64,000 nt of DNA from Xiphias gladius. Lineage: Eukaryota; Chordata; Actinopteri; Istiophoriformes; Xiphiidae. Every line of letters begins with the position of its first letter. The first letter of the stretch is position 1. Made by a program: the position numbers and the translations under genes. This document shows, one piece after another, positions 13,567-26,130 of the stretch. The stretch is taken from NCBI RefSeq assembly GCF_016859285.1, contig NC_053411.1:18108722-18172721 (forward strand). Direction: 5' to 3'. The notes under the pieces are model-generated. The model had not been told where the DNA came from. It did not search any database and saw only the letters and a program-made list of their open reading frames with translations.

Positions 13567-15820
13567 ACAAACAGGCAGACAGACAGATTCCCTGTCTCCT
13601 GGTTGCCAGTCTGTGACGTCTCGTGCCGCCTGCGTCTGCAGTTGATTCACAGATCTATTTTGGGCCTCGCTCCCCTCCTGCTCGCCCTCACGCCATCGAA
13701 ATCTCACCTCAGAGAGACGAGACGCCGCCGCCGCCGCTTCAGATCAGACACGCGGTTCAATCTTTTTATTTCCTGCCGCGCCTCCGTGACACCTGTCGTC
13801 TCGGACAAAGGAAAACCCACGGAATCTGGATTTGTAACCTGATCAATAGCCGATTCACGGGTGATATTCTATATTTTCCTTCCTGTCAACAAATCCCAAC
13901 AATAAATGTCTCCTACCATCAAGAACTGTGTGTATCAGCCTGTTATATCTTATTCCTCTGAGCTCCAGTTTTGTCCAGAAGCTATAAAAAAAAAAACAGT
14001 GAGCAGCTGCTGTACGAAATTCTTAGAAATGAAAGTAGATATTTGTGAAGCATTTTAAAGATTCAAGTTTTCACAAGGAACCGTGAGACAGACAGAAAGT
14101 TTCAAACTTTAGATTTTTTTCAAGGCTCCTGTCTCATCAATTGTTTCGCCTTTTGAAAACCTGAAATGTGACATTGTTCACAGCGGTAATCCTGCATATC
14201 TTAGAGGCTCTGAACTCTGAGTCCCTCTGAATCCCGCCTTGTCCTGGGGACCTGGCTGGAGTTCGCTCTCCTCCCGTGCAAACGCCGCCTCCGCTTCTGA
14301 GCCAGAATACACTGACCTAAGGGCGGGACGCCGAGCCGGCAAGCGCTGGCGGCTCTCAGCCACGCTGGCGGCGGCACGGTGCGTTTCGGTATTTTCAGTG
14401 AGTCTCGTTCCGTTTGTCCGTTGCAGCTTAAACTTCAAATAAAGTGAAAAATCCAAAGCAAATCGAGCGAAATCAGACACAGCTTGAGGCAGAAACTCTA
14501 TTTTCCTCCCCTGTGACTTGATAAATCAATTTAACAGCTAATTAAATTATTAAAATAGGATAAGAAAACTTTTTTTTCGTTAGTATCTATGCTGGGTCTT
14601 CACTAATGATGACACTAAACTGTGTTGGTGGTGTACTGATGCCAGGTAAGCATAGTGTCATTGAACCGTTGAAACAAGCAGGAGTAAGAACAACGACGAC
14701 GTCTCCGCAGCATGTCCGTCCATTCCCAATGGTTTCCTCCGAGTTAAATCATTGGATGGAGGCACAGACTCAGAACACGGCGGCCTGCACAGCCTCACAT
14801 CCGTGTCCTTTGGATGGATCATGTCACAGGAAAAAGAAAGAAGCAGAGTCTGATGCTTTGGCAGACAGGAGGTCTCACAGTTCCTGTTGTCCTCTGGAGC
14901 CTTCTCTGCCGCCGCCACCGCCGTACTTTTTATTTTTACTTCGTGTTCTGCTCCGATGCACTGACCCAGTTTCCCCCTCCGGGGATCAATAAACATCATC
15001 TCCTCTCTTTACCGGCTTCACTTCGTCTGACAAATGCAACAAATGTGCAGGACCACGTCCTGATGACAGCCGGGACCAAACGCAGACATGAGGGAAACTG
15101 ATTCTGTTGCGTTCTTTTGGAAACATTCCTCCTCCTTCTCCACGATACGGTTTTTAATCGACGTGACTGAAGCACTCGGGGTCACGTTGCGGCGTGAAAT
15201 TTACTACGTTTTCATTGATTTAGACTCACGGCGTCTCGGACGACGCGGCGGAGGACAAACACAAGGCGGCAGCGGTGGAGACAGAGACTTCTCTCTGCAT
15301 TTGTGGCTGTGTGAAAGAGCAGAGAGGATTTATCTCAGGACAGGACTGTTGTTTTTGTCTGTAACTAATGGTGGTGCATTTAAGTCTTTAAACGCTGCAC
15401 TTGCACACTTTTAGTTGAGCTTATGATAAAGAAGATCATTTTAAAAAAACATTCATTCTTCTGGCTGGGAATCTTTAGAAAGTCTCGGACCACTGAAGAC
15501 TGCACAGGTCCTGAGGTTTGGTACCAACCGCTGCCCCGACCAACGCTGGAGTTTTTAGGACGAAATTTAGGAGTTTAAAGAAAACCCGATAACGATACGT
15601 CAACCCACTGTGACTTTTCTTTTTTGTTTTTTTGCCCCCCAAAAAAAACCCAATCTGGATACTAATCCCTCAGATCATATTCTTAAAAATCCTGAGCAAG
15701 ACACGTATTAAGCGGGACTTTTTACAGTGTAAAAATAAACTCTTGAGTGCCATCTTGTGGACAAACTTCAAACCTAATTTGTCTAATACGCCAGTGTTTA
15801 TTGTCATAAATTAATTAAAA

Positions 15821-17630
15821 AACAAACAAACTGTACAACAGTTTTGACCCGAGTCAAAGAAAATGCAAAAATAGCAATGTTTTCATTTAAATCCGGAATA
15901 ATATGGTCAGAAAAATTTAAAATCTTAAAATCTGAATCCAAGCATTCGGTGGCAACTCGTGATGATGCTACAGACACAACTGGGTCAATAAGAAAAGATC
16001 ACTGACGTTTGCCAAGGAAAAATGTCTATGACAACTGAGCAGATACAAAGCTCTCAGATACAGCTGAGAGCTTCCGAAAAAGCTCTGCAAGTGGACCTTT
16101 GGTGGGCGTCAAACAATCTCCAGGGTAAAAAAACTTTCACAGTGAAAGCCGAGGTTCAATATTCAGACCCAATCACATGCAAACCAGGAATAGAATCTGC
16201 GGACATGCGTCCCCGGGTCCTTGAATCTGGGACGCTGAAGGGAACGGAAAATGTCCAAAAGTCCACGGTGTCCGGTCACCTGGTCATGTTCCATCACAAC
16301 TAGAGCGCTTTGGGGCTGAAATTGGGCTATTTATAAAATGTAATACTAAATGTTGAGGAGAACTTCGAACTCTTTCGCTCACATTGCAAAAATGTTTTGT
16401 GAGATCGATCTGAGAGCTGCGGCAGAAATGGAAATGACCGATATTGAGTTTGGTGGGGAAAGAAGCCAAAAGCCGTTTTAGGTTTAGATTTGTCTCTGTG
16501 ACGGTTTGATGGTTGAGGCCTCTGTTGCCTGCTTAGACGACTCTTGAACTTTTTTGATTCGGAATTTGTGACATTTGCGTGTTTTACGCTGTTCGACTGT
16601 AGGTTGTTGTTACTGCTGCTTGTCTTGGCCTGGAGACTATTTAAAAAGATTTTTTTTTTTTTAATGTGACGTAAATGAGGCTTTCCTGGTTAAACAAAAA
16701 TAAAAACATTGAAAAACAAAAACAAACAAACTGTACAACAGTTTTGACCCGAGTCAAAGAAAATGCAAAAATAGCAATGTTTTCATTTAAATCCGGAATA
16801 ATATGGTCAAAAAAATTTAAAATCTTAAAATCTGAATCCAAGCATTCGGTGGCAACTCGTGATGATGCTACAGAAACAACTGGGTCAATAAGAAAAGATC
16901 ACTGACGTCTGACAAGGAAAAATGTCTATGACAACTGAGCAAACTCCGTCACTGTCGAACACCGCCAGATACAGCTGAGAGCTTCCGAAAAAGCTCTGCA
17001 AGTGGACCTTTGGTGGGCGTCAAACAATCTCCAGGGTAAAAAAACTTTCACAGTGAAAGCCGAGGTTCAATATTCAGACCCAATCACATGCAAACCAGGA
17101 ATAGAATCTGCGGACATGCGTCCCCGGGTCCTTGAATCTGGGACGCTGAAGGGAACGGAAAATGTCCAAAAGTCCACGGTGTCCGGTCACCTGGTCATGT
17201 TCCATCACAACTAGAGCTCTTTGGGGCTGAAATTGGGCTATTTATAAAATGTAATACTAAATGTTGAGGAGAACTTTGAACTCTTTCGCTCACATTGCAA
17301 AAATGTTTTGTGAGATCTGAAATCTGCGGCAGAAATGGAAATGACCGATATTGAGTTTGGTGGGGAAAGAAGCCAAAAGCCGTTTTAGGTTTAGATTTGT
17401 CTCTGTGACGGTTTGATGGTTGAGGCCTCTGTTGCCTGCTTAGACGACTCTTGAACTTTTTTGATTCGGAATTTGTGACATTTGCATGTTTTACGCTGTT
17501 CGACTGTAGGTTGTTGTTACTGCTGCTTGTCTTGGCCTGGAGACTATTTAAAAAGATTTTTTTTTTTTTTTTTTAATGTGACGTAAATGAGGCTTTCCTG
17601 GTTAAACAAAAATAAAAACATTGAAAAAAC
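15821..17630 (+). repeat. Tandem direct duplication of a ~0.9-kb unit
   Basis: Unit 1 (about 15821-16720) and unit 2 (about 16721-17630) begin with the same aacaaacaaactgtacaaca string exactly 900 bases apart and are nearly identical throughout, apart from a replaced block near 16041-16055 against 16942-16965 and a longer T run in unit 2. Each unit ends with a ctgcttgtcttggcctgg motif and a ctttcctggttaaacaaa-type tail, resembling a common teleost retroposon 3' end. Both carry the same ~70-codon open frame (ending at 16303 and 17214), whose identity reflects the recent duplication and not selection. Confidence 0.85.
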
Positions 17631-18589
17631 AAAAAACAAACACAAAAAAAAAAACGTCCAATCCGTAAAGCTGAGATTGTTTGCGGGAATATTTAACTTG
17701 ATTCCCCCTAATGATTCATTTCTGGGTGAACACAATGTCCGGAAAACTACAGCAGGAATGACTGAGGTTACGGCAGTTGAAGCATCACACGAGACGTTTG
17801 ACCTGAAAAGGTGCCAAAGCGATCGCGCCGTGGTCAAACTGGCTCGGGCCCGGGAATGCTTAACACAAAGCTTGCAATACAGACCAGGGGTGTGCTGGGT
17901 TCCAAAGCTATGGGTGTTCGCCGGACTGGGAGAATGTGACGGAAGATGCTTCCCAAGTTGCTTTAATTGCGGGAACCGGCTGCTTTGGAGCCTGAACCAC
18001 ACCAGGGATCTCTCTGCCTCCGCTGCACCGACTCCGACGGATCTCCCAACATTAAGCCAAAATGCCAGACAACCCCCCTGACAGTGACGGCAGCAGCAGC
18101 TGTGGCAGTTTGTTAGGAGAAGGAAATAAACGTCCCCTCGGCGCCTACACGGCTGCAACTAACGATTATTTTCCATTATCACTTCATCTGCCTGTTTTGT
18201 TTCGGGGTTTTTTTTTTTAGATTAACTGATGAATCATTTGGTCTCTAAAATGTCAGAAGATGGTGAGAAACGCCCACCAAGTTTTCCTAAAGCTCGAGTT
18301 GGCGTCTGAAAAAAACAAAAAACCTCATTTTGTCTGAAACAAAATCTAAAAACCCAAAAATAGTCACTTTACTTTAGCGGCATAAAACAGAAAAGTAGAA
18401 AATCATGACAAGCGGGAAGCAGGATTTTTGTATTTTTGGGCATTTTTGCTCGAAATATTGATTTACCGATTATTTCAATTCCTTTTTTTTAACCCTAAGA
18501 CTAATTGATTAAGTCAGTGCTTTGGCTACCTTAGTTGGCCAGTGGATAAGAGCTCGCTTACGGCACCAAAACACCCAGGACCGCTTTAA

Positions 18590-18780
18590 TGATAGCAATA
18601 GCAACAGTAGCGGCACTAGTAATAGTAGCAGTAGTAGTAGCCGCAGTGGCCTCAGCTGTAGCAGTAGCAATGGGCGTAGCAGCAGTGGCCGGAGCAGTGG
18701 TGGCACTGGTAGGAGGTAGCAGCTTCAACGGCAGCAACAGGAGTAGAGGAAGCACTGGCAGCAGCAGTGGCGGTAAGTGA
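18590..18780. repeat. Imperfect trinucleotide (AGC/AGT/GGC) array
   Basis: Degenerate AGN trinucleotides produce long poly-Ser, poly-Ala or poly-Leu frames on both strands with no gene context. Confidence 0.8.
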
Positions 18781-18827
18781 CACGCCGGCAGTTAGCAGGC
18801 TGCACTTTGCTCCAAACTGAAACCGAT

Positions 18828-20150
18828 GACGGAGGGATGTTCAGGGAGAAGGGGAGGCGACGGCGGGAGGACGGAAAGGCGAGGATGGCTGATGACGGAG
18901 GGATGCGAATGGAGAGAGGAGGGGGGAGCGGTGGGATGGTAAATGGAAATAAAGCTGGCGGAGGTGGGTTGGAGGGAAAGTCTCAATGGATGATGAAAGG
19001 ATGCCTACAGGGAGGAACAGAGGGATGGCGGAGAGATAGAACACGAGTGGAGAGGCGGTGAAAGGATGTCGCCAAACACAAAAGGACGGAGGCGATGGAA
19101 ACGTAAAAGAAGCTCAGGAGGTTTAGGACTGGATCTGTAAACCCCCCCCCCCCAGTTCCAGATAATCTGGGCCCGGACAATGGTGCCATCCAAGGTCCCG
19201 GACCAGATTCTCCTCAGACCGGCTGAATCGGGGATAAATCGGCCCGAAGCTCCTGTAGACGGAGCCCGGGCTCAGGGAGAAGGCAGATGGAGGTGTAGAA
19301 AAATGATAGATGGGAGAAAGGGAGGAGTGGAGGGATGGCAACACGGGATGAATGCAAAGATTCAACAATGAGGAAGATACGGAGACAAGATGGAGGGAGC
19401 AAGATAAGGGGTGGAAAAAAGGGAAGATGGAGGGATTTTCAGAGGAATAAGGGATAACGGAGGGGTCAAAGGAAAACTGGGGGGTGTGAAAAGATAAAGG
19501 AAGAGATGATGGAGGGATGAGAAGACAGATAGAGGGATGTAGAGGAGATGGAGGGATGTTCGGGGGCAACACAAAGGGGTGTAAATGAAGAGAAATGGAT
19601 GATTGGGGATTGACAGAGGGATGGGAGTATGTTTAGAAGAATGACAAGAAGATGGAGGGGTAGAGGGATGTTGGACAGACAGATGATGGAGGGATGACTA
19701 TAGGGGGCAAAGAAAAAGTGAGAGGAAGGACTACATGAACGGAAGATGATGGAGGGATGGGAGAAGAGATGGAAGAAAGTCTAAAATGAGAACAGACTGA
19801 TGTAAAGATGGAGAGATGGGTGTAAAAAAGGATGGAGGGATGGTGAGAGGCCTCACAAAAGAAGAGGAAGGGATTATGGAGGGATGGAAGGTCAGTTAGT
19901 GCGATGGAAGTTGACGAAGGGATGTTCAGAGCATCAAAAGAGGATGGAGAGAACGAATTCAAGAAAAAAGAAAGATGGACGATGGAGTAAAGGAACCACA
20001 TGTAAATGAAAACGAGCGGAGGAGGATGAATACGGGGAGGACGGAGGGATGACCAGCGGAGACAGGAAGGGAGAGGGAGATGGGACGAGGGGGTCCAGGA
20101 ATGATGGATGGATGAAAAGAGAGAAGGAGGGATGGAGGGAATTCCCTGTT
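18828..20150. repeat. Purine-rich minisatellite with gatggagggatg core
   Basis: About 1.3 kb in which gatggagggatg-like words recur every 20-60 bases on the plus strand, giving strong purine/pyrimidine strand asymmetry. All open frames through it are artefacts. Confidence 0.8.
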
Positions 20151-20179
20151 GCGTGCAGCAACAGCCAATCAGCTCTGCC

Positions 20180-20180
20180 G

Positions 20181-20209
<29 letters not shown>
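20180..20209. repeat. (AC)n microsatellite
   Basis: AC dinucleotide run of about 15 units at the end of the purine-rich array. Confidence 0.9.
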
Positions 20210-20213
<4 letters not shown>

Positions 20214-20643
20214 CAACTCACATTATGTTATGTAATATTACATCCCAAAGTGTGTGTGTTTGAGAGGGGGGTTTACCCTGACCCCAAAACACCGCGAGAC
20301 CACAGCTCACAATTTACCCCAAATCTCGTTTCATTTGCTCAATTTCCAACTAAAATCGCGGTTGTTTGGGGTTTTTTTTTTTTAAACATGAAGCCAAAAT
20401 CGCGAATATTCTCCGATGCGATAACGCGGTTTTAAAAAAGGGGGACGGACCAGTTCTACAGGGTGTCCGCGTCCACCGAGCTTGTCGGGGGTCGCGGTCG
20501 GACCCGTGGCGACTTCACGTCCCGCTCCGGCTCGTGTCTCCCCGCGCCAGACGCATCACAGGTGCCGAGACCACGGACGCCGTGCGTCAACGCGGACGCG
20601 ATACAGACCCACAAACACGCGCGGCAGGACGGGCGCTCCCTAC

Positions 20644-20688
20644 CTGGGTGGCTTTGTGGAACTGCTTCTTCAACCCCGCCACAGACAT
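20644..20688 (-). CDS. sh3gl2: Endophilin-A1 (sh3gl2), first coding exon only
   Basis: The exon reads MSVAGLKKQFHKATQ and then meets a GT donor (gtaggg) directly after codon 15. This is the invariant N-terminus of endophilin A proteins, the amphipathic H0 helix that precedes the BAR domain and inserts into membranes during synaptic-vesicle endocytosis. The ending ATQ fits endophilin-A1 (SH3GL2) better than A2 or A3, which from memory read ASQ at this point. The 45-nt exon is phase 0. The frame upstream of the ATG is open but low in complexity and is taken as 5' UTR. The rest of the BAR domain and the SH3 domain must lie to the left; I found no second exon in 1-20643, consistent with the very long first intron of this gene in vertebrates. 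Identification is strong; the choice among duplicated fish paralogues (2a or 2b) cannot be made. Confidence 0.9.
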
Positions 20689-21080
20689 CGCTTCGGTTGG
20701 GGAGGGAGGGAAAAGAAAAAACAAGGGTAGACGAGGTTTTAAAAAACAGATATATATGAAGAGCACTGGGGGAGGGGGCAGGGGGCGAGAACGACCGAGC
20801 TCGACCCCAAAACTGGCGGTAAATCCTCCGGTCAACGGTCGCCACACGTCGATGTCGTCCGTTAATTTTTGGCTCAAAAAAAAAAAAAAAAAAAAAAATT
20901 GGTGGTGGACGCAGGAGCCGATGATCGCCGGACCAGACCAAACCCAGCTGGATCTATTTTCAGTCTGAGAGGGTGGGAGGGTGAGGGAGGGGTGGGTGCT
21001 GGTTTGTGTGTGGGGGGGGGGGCGGAGGACGACAAAGATCTTCTAGTGAGGAGACGGCTCACCCGAGTGCTAAACAAGCG
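20689..21080 (-). promoter_or_regulatory. CpG-rich 5' flank and probable promoter of sh3gl2
   Basis: The sequence around and upstream of the sh3gl2 ATG is locally GC- and CpG-rich (about 20450-21080) compared with the AT-richer flanks. A TATATA-like stretch on the minus strand at about 20749-20756 lies some 60 bases before the ATG, and a long A run (about 20876-20898 on the plus strand) lies further upstream. CpG-island promoters are usual for broadly or neuronally expressed genes. The transcription start is not defined by anything visible. Confidence 0.4.
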
Positions 21081-21276
21081 GTCCCAGCCCCACTGGTTGT
21101 GTTGATCGGCTGCTTTCTTTTCTTGGCGGTTTTAGAAAACGAACCGGGCTGCGGCGGCTTTCTGCCCTCGGCCGATGTTGCTCCATTCTCGTCTTCGATA
21201 CAGTTGTTGTCCTTTTCGAAAGCCGGCCGGGTCTCAGCGGCAGCGCTGTGCAGTGGCTCAGGTCAGGTCCTTACCT

Positions 21277-21630
21277 GACCCTAACCCGGGGTACCTCTGT
21301 GGGGTGCCTCAGGGCTCGGTGCTCGGTCCGATGCTTTTTTCCACTTACACGCCTCCGATGCGTGGACACAACATCAGCTTCCATTTTTACGTGTGCGATA
21401 CCCAGATCTATCTAAACTGTTACCTCGCAAACAGTTCTCAGAATACCGATAATCTGCACACTTGATGCAGCTTAATCCCGATTACGCAGAAATACTGATC
21501 ATAAATTCAGACGGTGTAAAGTCCAACGTCTCCAACAGTCTTGGTGCGTTGCCCCTTTCGGTAACACAGCACTGCAGGAACCTTGGCGTCATTTTCTAGT
21601 CTGTAGCCTCAGACTGGAAAAGCATATAAA
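21277..21630 (+). mobile_element. LINE reverse-transcriptase fragment, inactive
   Basis: The frame reads [16 protein letters not shown] and then [14 protein letters not shown]. These are the conserved RT motifs of L2/CR1/Rex-type non-LTR retrotransposons (VPQGS.LGP and Y.DD-TQLY). The catalytic YADD is changed to YVCD, a stop follows at about 21465, and later sequence (CRNLGVIF) matches the usual continuation only in fragments. It is a dead 5'- and 3'-truncated insertion. Confidence 0.8.
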
Positions 21631-21639
21631 TTATTATTA

Positions 21640-22555
21640 TGATTATTATTTTCTCTTTTTAGCAGGTATGTTGACCAGTGAAGATAAGTGACTGCAAACA
21701 TTTACTAAAGTATTATATTCAAGTAGAATTCTGAGGTAGTTGTGCTTTACTCGAGTTTTCCTATTTGAATCCAACTTCGTATTTCTTCTCCACTCTGTTA
21801 TGAAGATTTTACTCACAAACGTGATGAAAAATATTTGTTACGATGACACGCGATGAGACAACGATCGCGGCGACGAGGCAGTCGGTCGTAAATCCGCGTC
21901 CATCATAGGCTTTGTTTTGCCCGACGACCAGAATGAAAACAAGCTTTTAGCTTCCTGGCGTTTTTACCCTCGGCAGGTCGGCGCGATGGCCGTCCAGCAT
22001 TTAGTTTTACTGTGGTCAAATAAATCTCTCCCCTGTAATTGTTCCTGGCCCAGCGGTTAAAAGGACTTTTTGCTCGCCCGGCTACAGCTCACATGTTAAT
22101 GCGTCCACAATAATAGCAGATCTGCAGTATCCTAAACGTTTAATTCTATAATAATCATTTAAAAAAACCATTTTCAGGACTGCAGTGTTTGATAAAAACG
22201 TTATTTAAAACAGAGCAGATTGAGGTGTTAGATTTATGTCACTTTTTTTTCTTTCTTCTTTTTATCTCTGTCGGAGACGCGGCTTTAAATCGTTTTGGTT
22301 GAAAAGCTGCAGCCAGATTTGTCTTCATGTCTCATTTATTTCCGCTCAAAACATTAAAAGTCACCTGGAAAAAAAAAAAATCATCTGTCACACGCACACA
22401 CACGATCTTTGGCGGGGACGTTCTCTGTGACGTAACCACGCCGCCCCCAACCCCCCCCCCCCCCCCCCCCACCACCAGCACCACGGACAGCTCATTATAG
22501 AGCCTGACGCTGCGTTCAGACGCAGCTCGGAAATCGGAGTTCTCCTCAGATCCGG

Positions 22556-22587
<32 letters not shown>

Positions 22588-25500
22588 GGGGAACCTGTGT
22601 CCTGCTGACATGAAATAAAACCAGGTCTGGGTCTGTCCAGCATGAAGCCCATTCACACTGGAGGACTGACCGAATAAAGCACAATAGTATAACTTTAGAC
22701 CATTAGAAAGGGTTTTGTTCTTCAACATACAGACGATTTTCTGCTCGCACTCTTCGGTCTACCGGCTCGTTTGCGCTAGTACGCTAGTTTTCCCGTACAC
22801 ACCTGCAAACCAGCTACCTTTGGCATCTCTCTGATAGATTTTATTTGTTTATTTATTTGTTTTGAGACACATTATTATCTTCTTCCCCTGCATGGTCGCC
22901 TCGCCGCTCCTCATGTCGACCCCACCTCGATCTAAATGGCAACTCTCGGCTCTCGGTCAACTCTGAGCCATTTTTAAAAATTTATTTATTTATTTTTTTG
23001 TGCACGAACAAGCGTTGAAACGACGCGCGGCGGCCCGAGAAGGTAGCCAAGTGTCCGATTACTTTTGTACCCCTTAAAATGTGGACCCTTTTTTAAAGGG
23101 CCACATCTCAGCCTACTCCAATAAAAGCTGACACCGGGCCCTTTAATGCGGTCCCCAATATTTCAATTTCAAACCGAATGCTCCTCAGGTACGTGCCTCC
23201 CTCGTACGGACGTTTCCCTCTGGACATGATTGACTCTCCCCGTTTAACGACTTATCGACGAGAGACTTAAGACGAGACACTACACAGGACCCAAGGACGG
23301 TTTCTCAAACTGTCCTGCCGTTTCCATAAAAGGGGTCGTTTGTCACATAGAGACAACCATGTGTCTTTGGGTGCATTCTTTACAGAATAACACCTCTGTT
23401 TAGTAGCAGCGCCTGAGTTTAATAAGCACCACAAGCTGCTTTCTTTTAGTCTCATAACAAGATAATACATAGAAACACATAAAAATAACCCTTCAGCGGT
23501 AAACGTCACAGCCCAGCGTGTTAGCCTGCTGACCGGCATTTAGCCCAAGGCGCCGCTCTGGGGAAGTGCGTCACAAGAGCGCAGGCGGCGGGTTTGCGAC
23601 ACAAGCGAGATAATCCCGACCCGTTTCGAGGATTTTAGCAGAAATGAGGGCGAGCGTCTTTCGAAACAACGCAGAATAACTCAGACCACATACCGCGAAT
23701 CCGAATTATTTAATTTAAGAACACATTTGGACTCATTCTGTGACTCCTGAATGTTCTCCCTGACCTCTCAAAGACTAGTTACCAAATAGGAAAAACCCGC
23801 GTCGGCAGCGTAGACCGAGCATTTTAATGCCCCACGGAGCAGAGAGCTGAAGAGGAGTCTGTCTCCACGTCCCCGGTGGGACATTTCCACCACCAGGGGG
23901 CGCCGAACAACGTCGGCGCGACGACGTGACTGGAGGGGAGGTGACCCGGAAATCTGACTTTCAGATCTGCTCCAGGAGACGCGTCGGTTTACATAAAGGA
24001 CTGATGTTTGAGACACACCGAATGTTCGGACTGAGACCAGCTGGAATCGGGAGGCGCTTGGCGTTGGTGCTCGAAAATAAATCACTTGGGTAAAAAATAG
24101 TCGATCATTTTCTGTCTACCGATCAATCGATCAATTGTTTAAGCTCCATTTTAAAACCAAAATGAGAGACTGGGATTTTTGCAGAATCCGTCTGACTTTT
24201 CCCCAAAGACCAAAACCAGACACTGTTGCAAAAAACAGCGTCACGCTGCGACCGAGGAGGAATAACGAGGAGTCGCGAGCTGAACGAACGTCACGTGACG
24301 CAGAAGAAGCGCGGCAAACCGCTCGTGTGGCTGCAGCGTCCGTGAACGTGCGTGGGTTTGTCATGTCAGTGCCATTTTTAAAGAAACGTGCCGCGTAACC
24401 AGAGGAGCAAGGCTTCGGTCTCCTCGTGACCGGGGAGGGTCGCAGCGGTACCGGACCAGGGCCGATCGGTGAAGTTGAGTTGTCGGGCCCCTTGGGTTCC
24501 TCCTCCCGATACGTCTGCGCGGGAACGCGTGTCTACGGCAAACTGCCCGTCGGACGGAGCGCATATGCGGATTTGTACCGACCGACCGGAATGAGTGTCT
24601 TCGTTCTCCGGAGACCTGTGACCGACCAGGTCCTGGTCTCGGTTCTGCCGACTTGTGGGGGTTTCTGTCTCCTATTACTGGTCACTAATAATCACGGTAA
24701 CATTCAGATCCGATTTCCTTGATTCTCATTTCATAACGTCGTCATTTGGACGCGTGGACACCGCCGGAGTGACGGTGAAACTCTCGCAGGGTTTCGGGCA
24801 GATTTTTTTTTTCCAGCCGTCGTTTTCTAACTGTTGCCCGCCGAGGAGGCTGGAGCAGATCCTGGCCGGTATGAGGACGGTCGCCGTGCGCGTACATGGG
24901 AGGGAGGGACGCAAACAGTCGTGCTCTCGGCTCACGGGGCCTCTTTTTGTGGACTGGGCCTGGGGGGTTTTGAACAGAGCCTCTGCGACGCTGCAGTCCC
25001 CCGTTTCTCTGGGCGTCTCTAAAGCGGTCTGTCGGGGTCTGGGCGCCCGCTGGGAGGTTTTAAAGCCTCAAAGTGCGTAGTCCGTTTTGTGGCTGTATTT
25101 TCTCTGCTTTTTATGGTAGTTTTATTCAGGATTTTATTACTTAATGCTGACTAATGGTAGGTCGCCGTAGATCTCTCGTGATACTACTTGTTTTTCCTGT
25201 TGCCTCGTGTCTCAGCTGATGAAAACGGGAAGACAGCACACAGCTGTTCCCGTGACGGTCTACATTCCCTCGCGTTGTCTCGTATGTTGGTAGTGTCATT
25301 ATGTGACACTAGATTTTCGCTGCAGCTGTTGGATAACCCCGGCTGATCTCGTTGTCGTGGCAACGGGTCCCAGAGAAAGATGCGGTTGTTAGGGTCCAGG
25401 TGCGGATGTAAAACACACACTTCATTATCAGTTCATCTGTTGACTGTTTCCGGACCAATCCCACAGTCTTACTTTATAAAACGCCCATTGGAGGATCCCG

Positions 25501-26130
25501 GAGCCCTTCTCATTTTTCCTGAACCCGAGGTCCGGACCCGAACGACGTTTAACCAGCGGAAGCAGCGAACGCTCACATTTTAAAAGCTGTTTGTATTTTA
25601 TGCTTTGATGTGCCATCGCGATGGCTGATCAGTTATAAAATAGTTGTGCATCATTTGATTGATTATCCAGCCCCGAGAGACACATTTAAGCGACTATTTC
25701 CCACCGACAGAGTGGAGTCATTCTTCCCCCTGGTGTGGAGGTTTGTGGGGCCTGGGAGAATGTTGGGGACAGCTTGAACTGGGGGACTGGAATTGGTTGC
25801 GTCAGACCAGGGGATGTTGTGCTGCGGAGCGTTCTCCCGCCTGGTCCCTCAGCCCGACCATCCCGCTTGGTCTTTCTTCTTCTTCTTCTTCTTCCACGCC
25901 CGCTCGCACGGCTTGGACTCGGATGTTAGACAAATGCCTCAAGCCAGCTCGTCCAGGGGCCACCGTTCTTGCTGCTAAGGCCTTCTGTCTAAGCCTAGCC
26001 TCCGCCCCCTCCAGTGCCTTCTCAGCCCTCCGTTTTCTACCGGTTCCTACTTCTAAGCCGGCTAAGGTCACCTTTGAATCTTTCGAGCTGCTGTATTGGA
26101 GACTGGGTGAGGCCTAACGTCTGAGCTGAC
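21640..26130. other. Intergenic stretch without recognised genes
   Basis: No exon could be supported. Notable items are C and A homopolymer runs at about 22450-22470 and 22556-22585, CpG-rich DNA around 24240-25060, a CCAAT/TATA-containing segment at 25449-25545 that recurs at 31722-31815, and an unrecognised open frame 25659-26117 followed by an AATAAA-type signal at about 26153. Confidence 0.5.
25449..25545. repeat. Repeated CCAAT/TATA-like segment, copy 1
   Basis: Contains ggaccaatc and, about 20 bases later, ctttataaaacgccc, followed by ggaggatcccggagccc and gaggtccggacc. The same string recurs at 31722-31815 with few changes. It may be part of an LTR or other promoter-bearing repeat. 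Confidence 0.6.

Larger units (their letters stand above)
1..20643. other. Gene-poor stretch, probably sh3gl2 intron 1
   Basis: No exon with a recognisable domain was found on either strand. The open frames here are shadows of microsatellites, purine or pyrimidine tracts and repeats. Because sh3gl2 exon 1 lies at 20644-20688 and points left, the whole stretch is most simply its first intron. It contains the repeat features listed separately. Short exons (for example the endophilin exon 2, about 70 nt in other vertebrates) could be missed by eye. Confidence 0.45.

Noticed and set aside
13111..13707. 198-codon minus-strand frame of repeated IYLS/IIHLS words
   Set aside because: Direct translation of the GATA/GATG tetranucleotide array; no gene context.
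16022..17214. Identical ~70-codon frames in the two tandem units
   Set aside because: Identity is explained by recent duplication of DNA; no start context or homology.
17544..18158. 204-codon minus-strand and 164-codon plus-strand overlapping frames
   Set aside because: Overlap on both strands at the edge of the tandem repeat; no domain or splice logic recognised.
18522..18590. tRNA-like A-box string (ttagttggccagtggataag)
   Set aside because: No B-box or cloverleaf could be fitted downstream; flanked by the trinucleotide array.
25659..26117. 152-codon plus-strand frame followed by an AATAAA-type signal
   Set aside because: Low-complexity Ser/Pro content, an equally open minus-strand frame, and no recognisable domain; may be repeat-derived.
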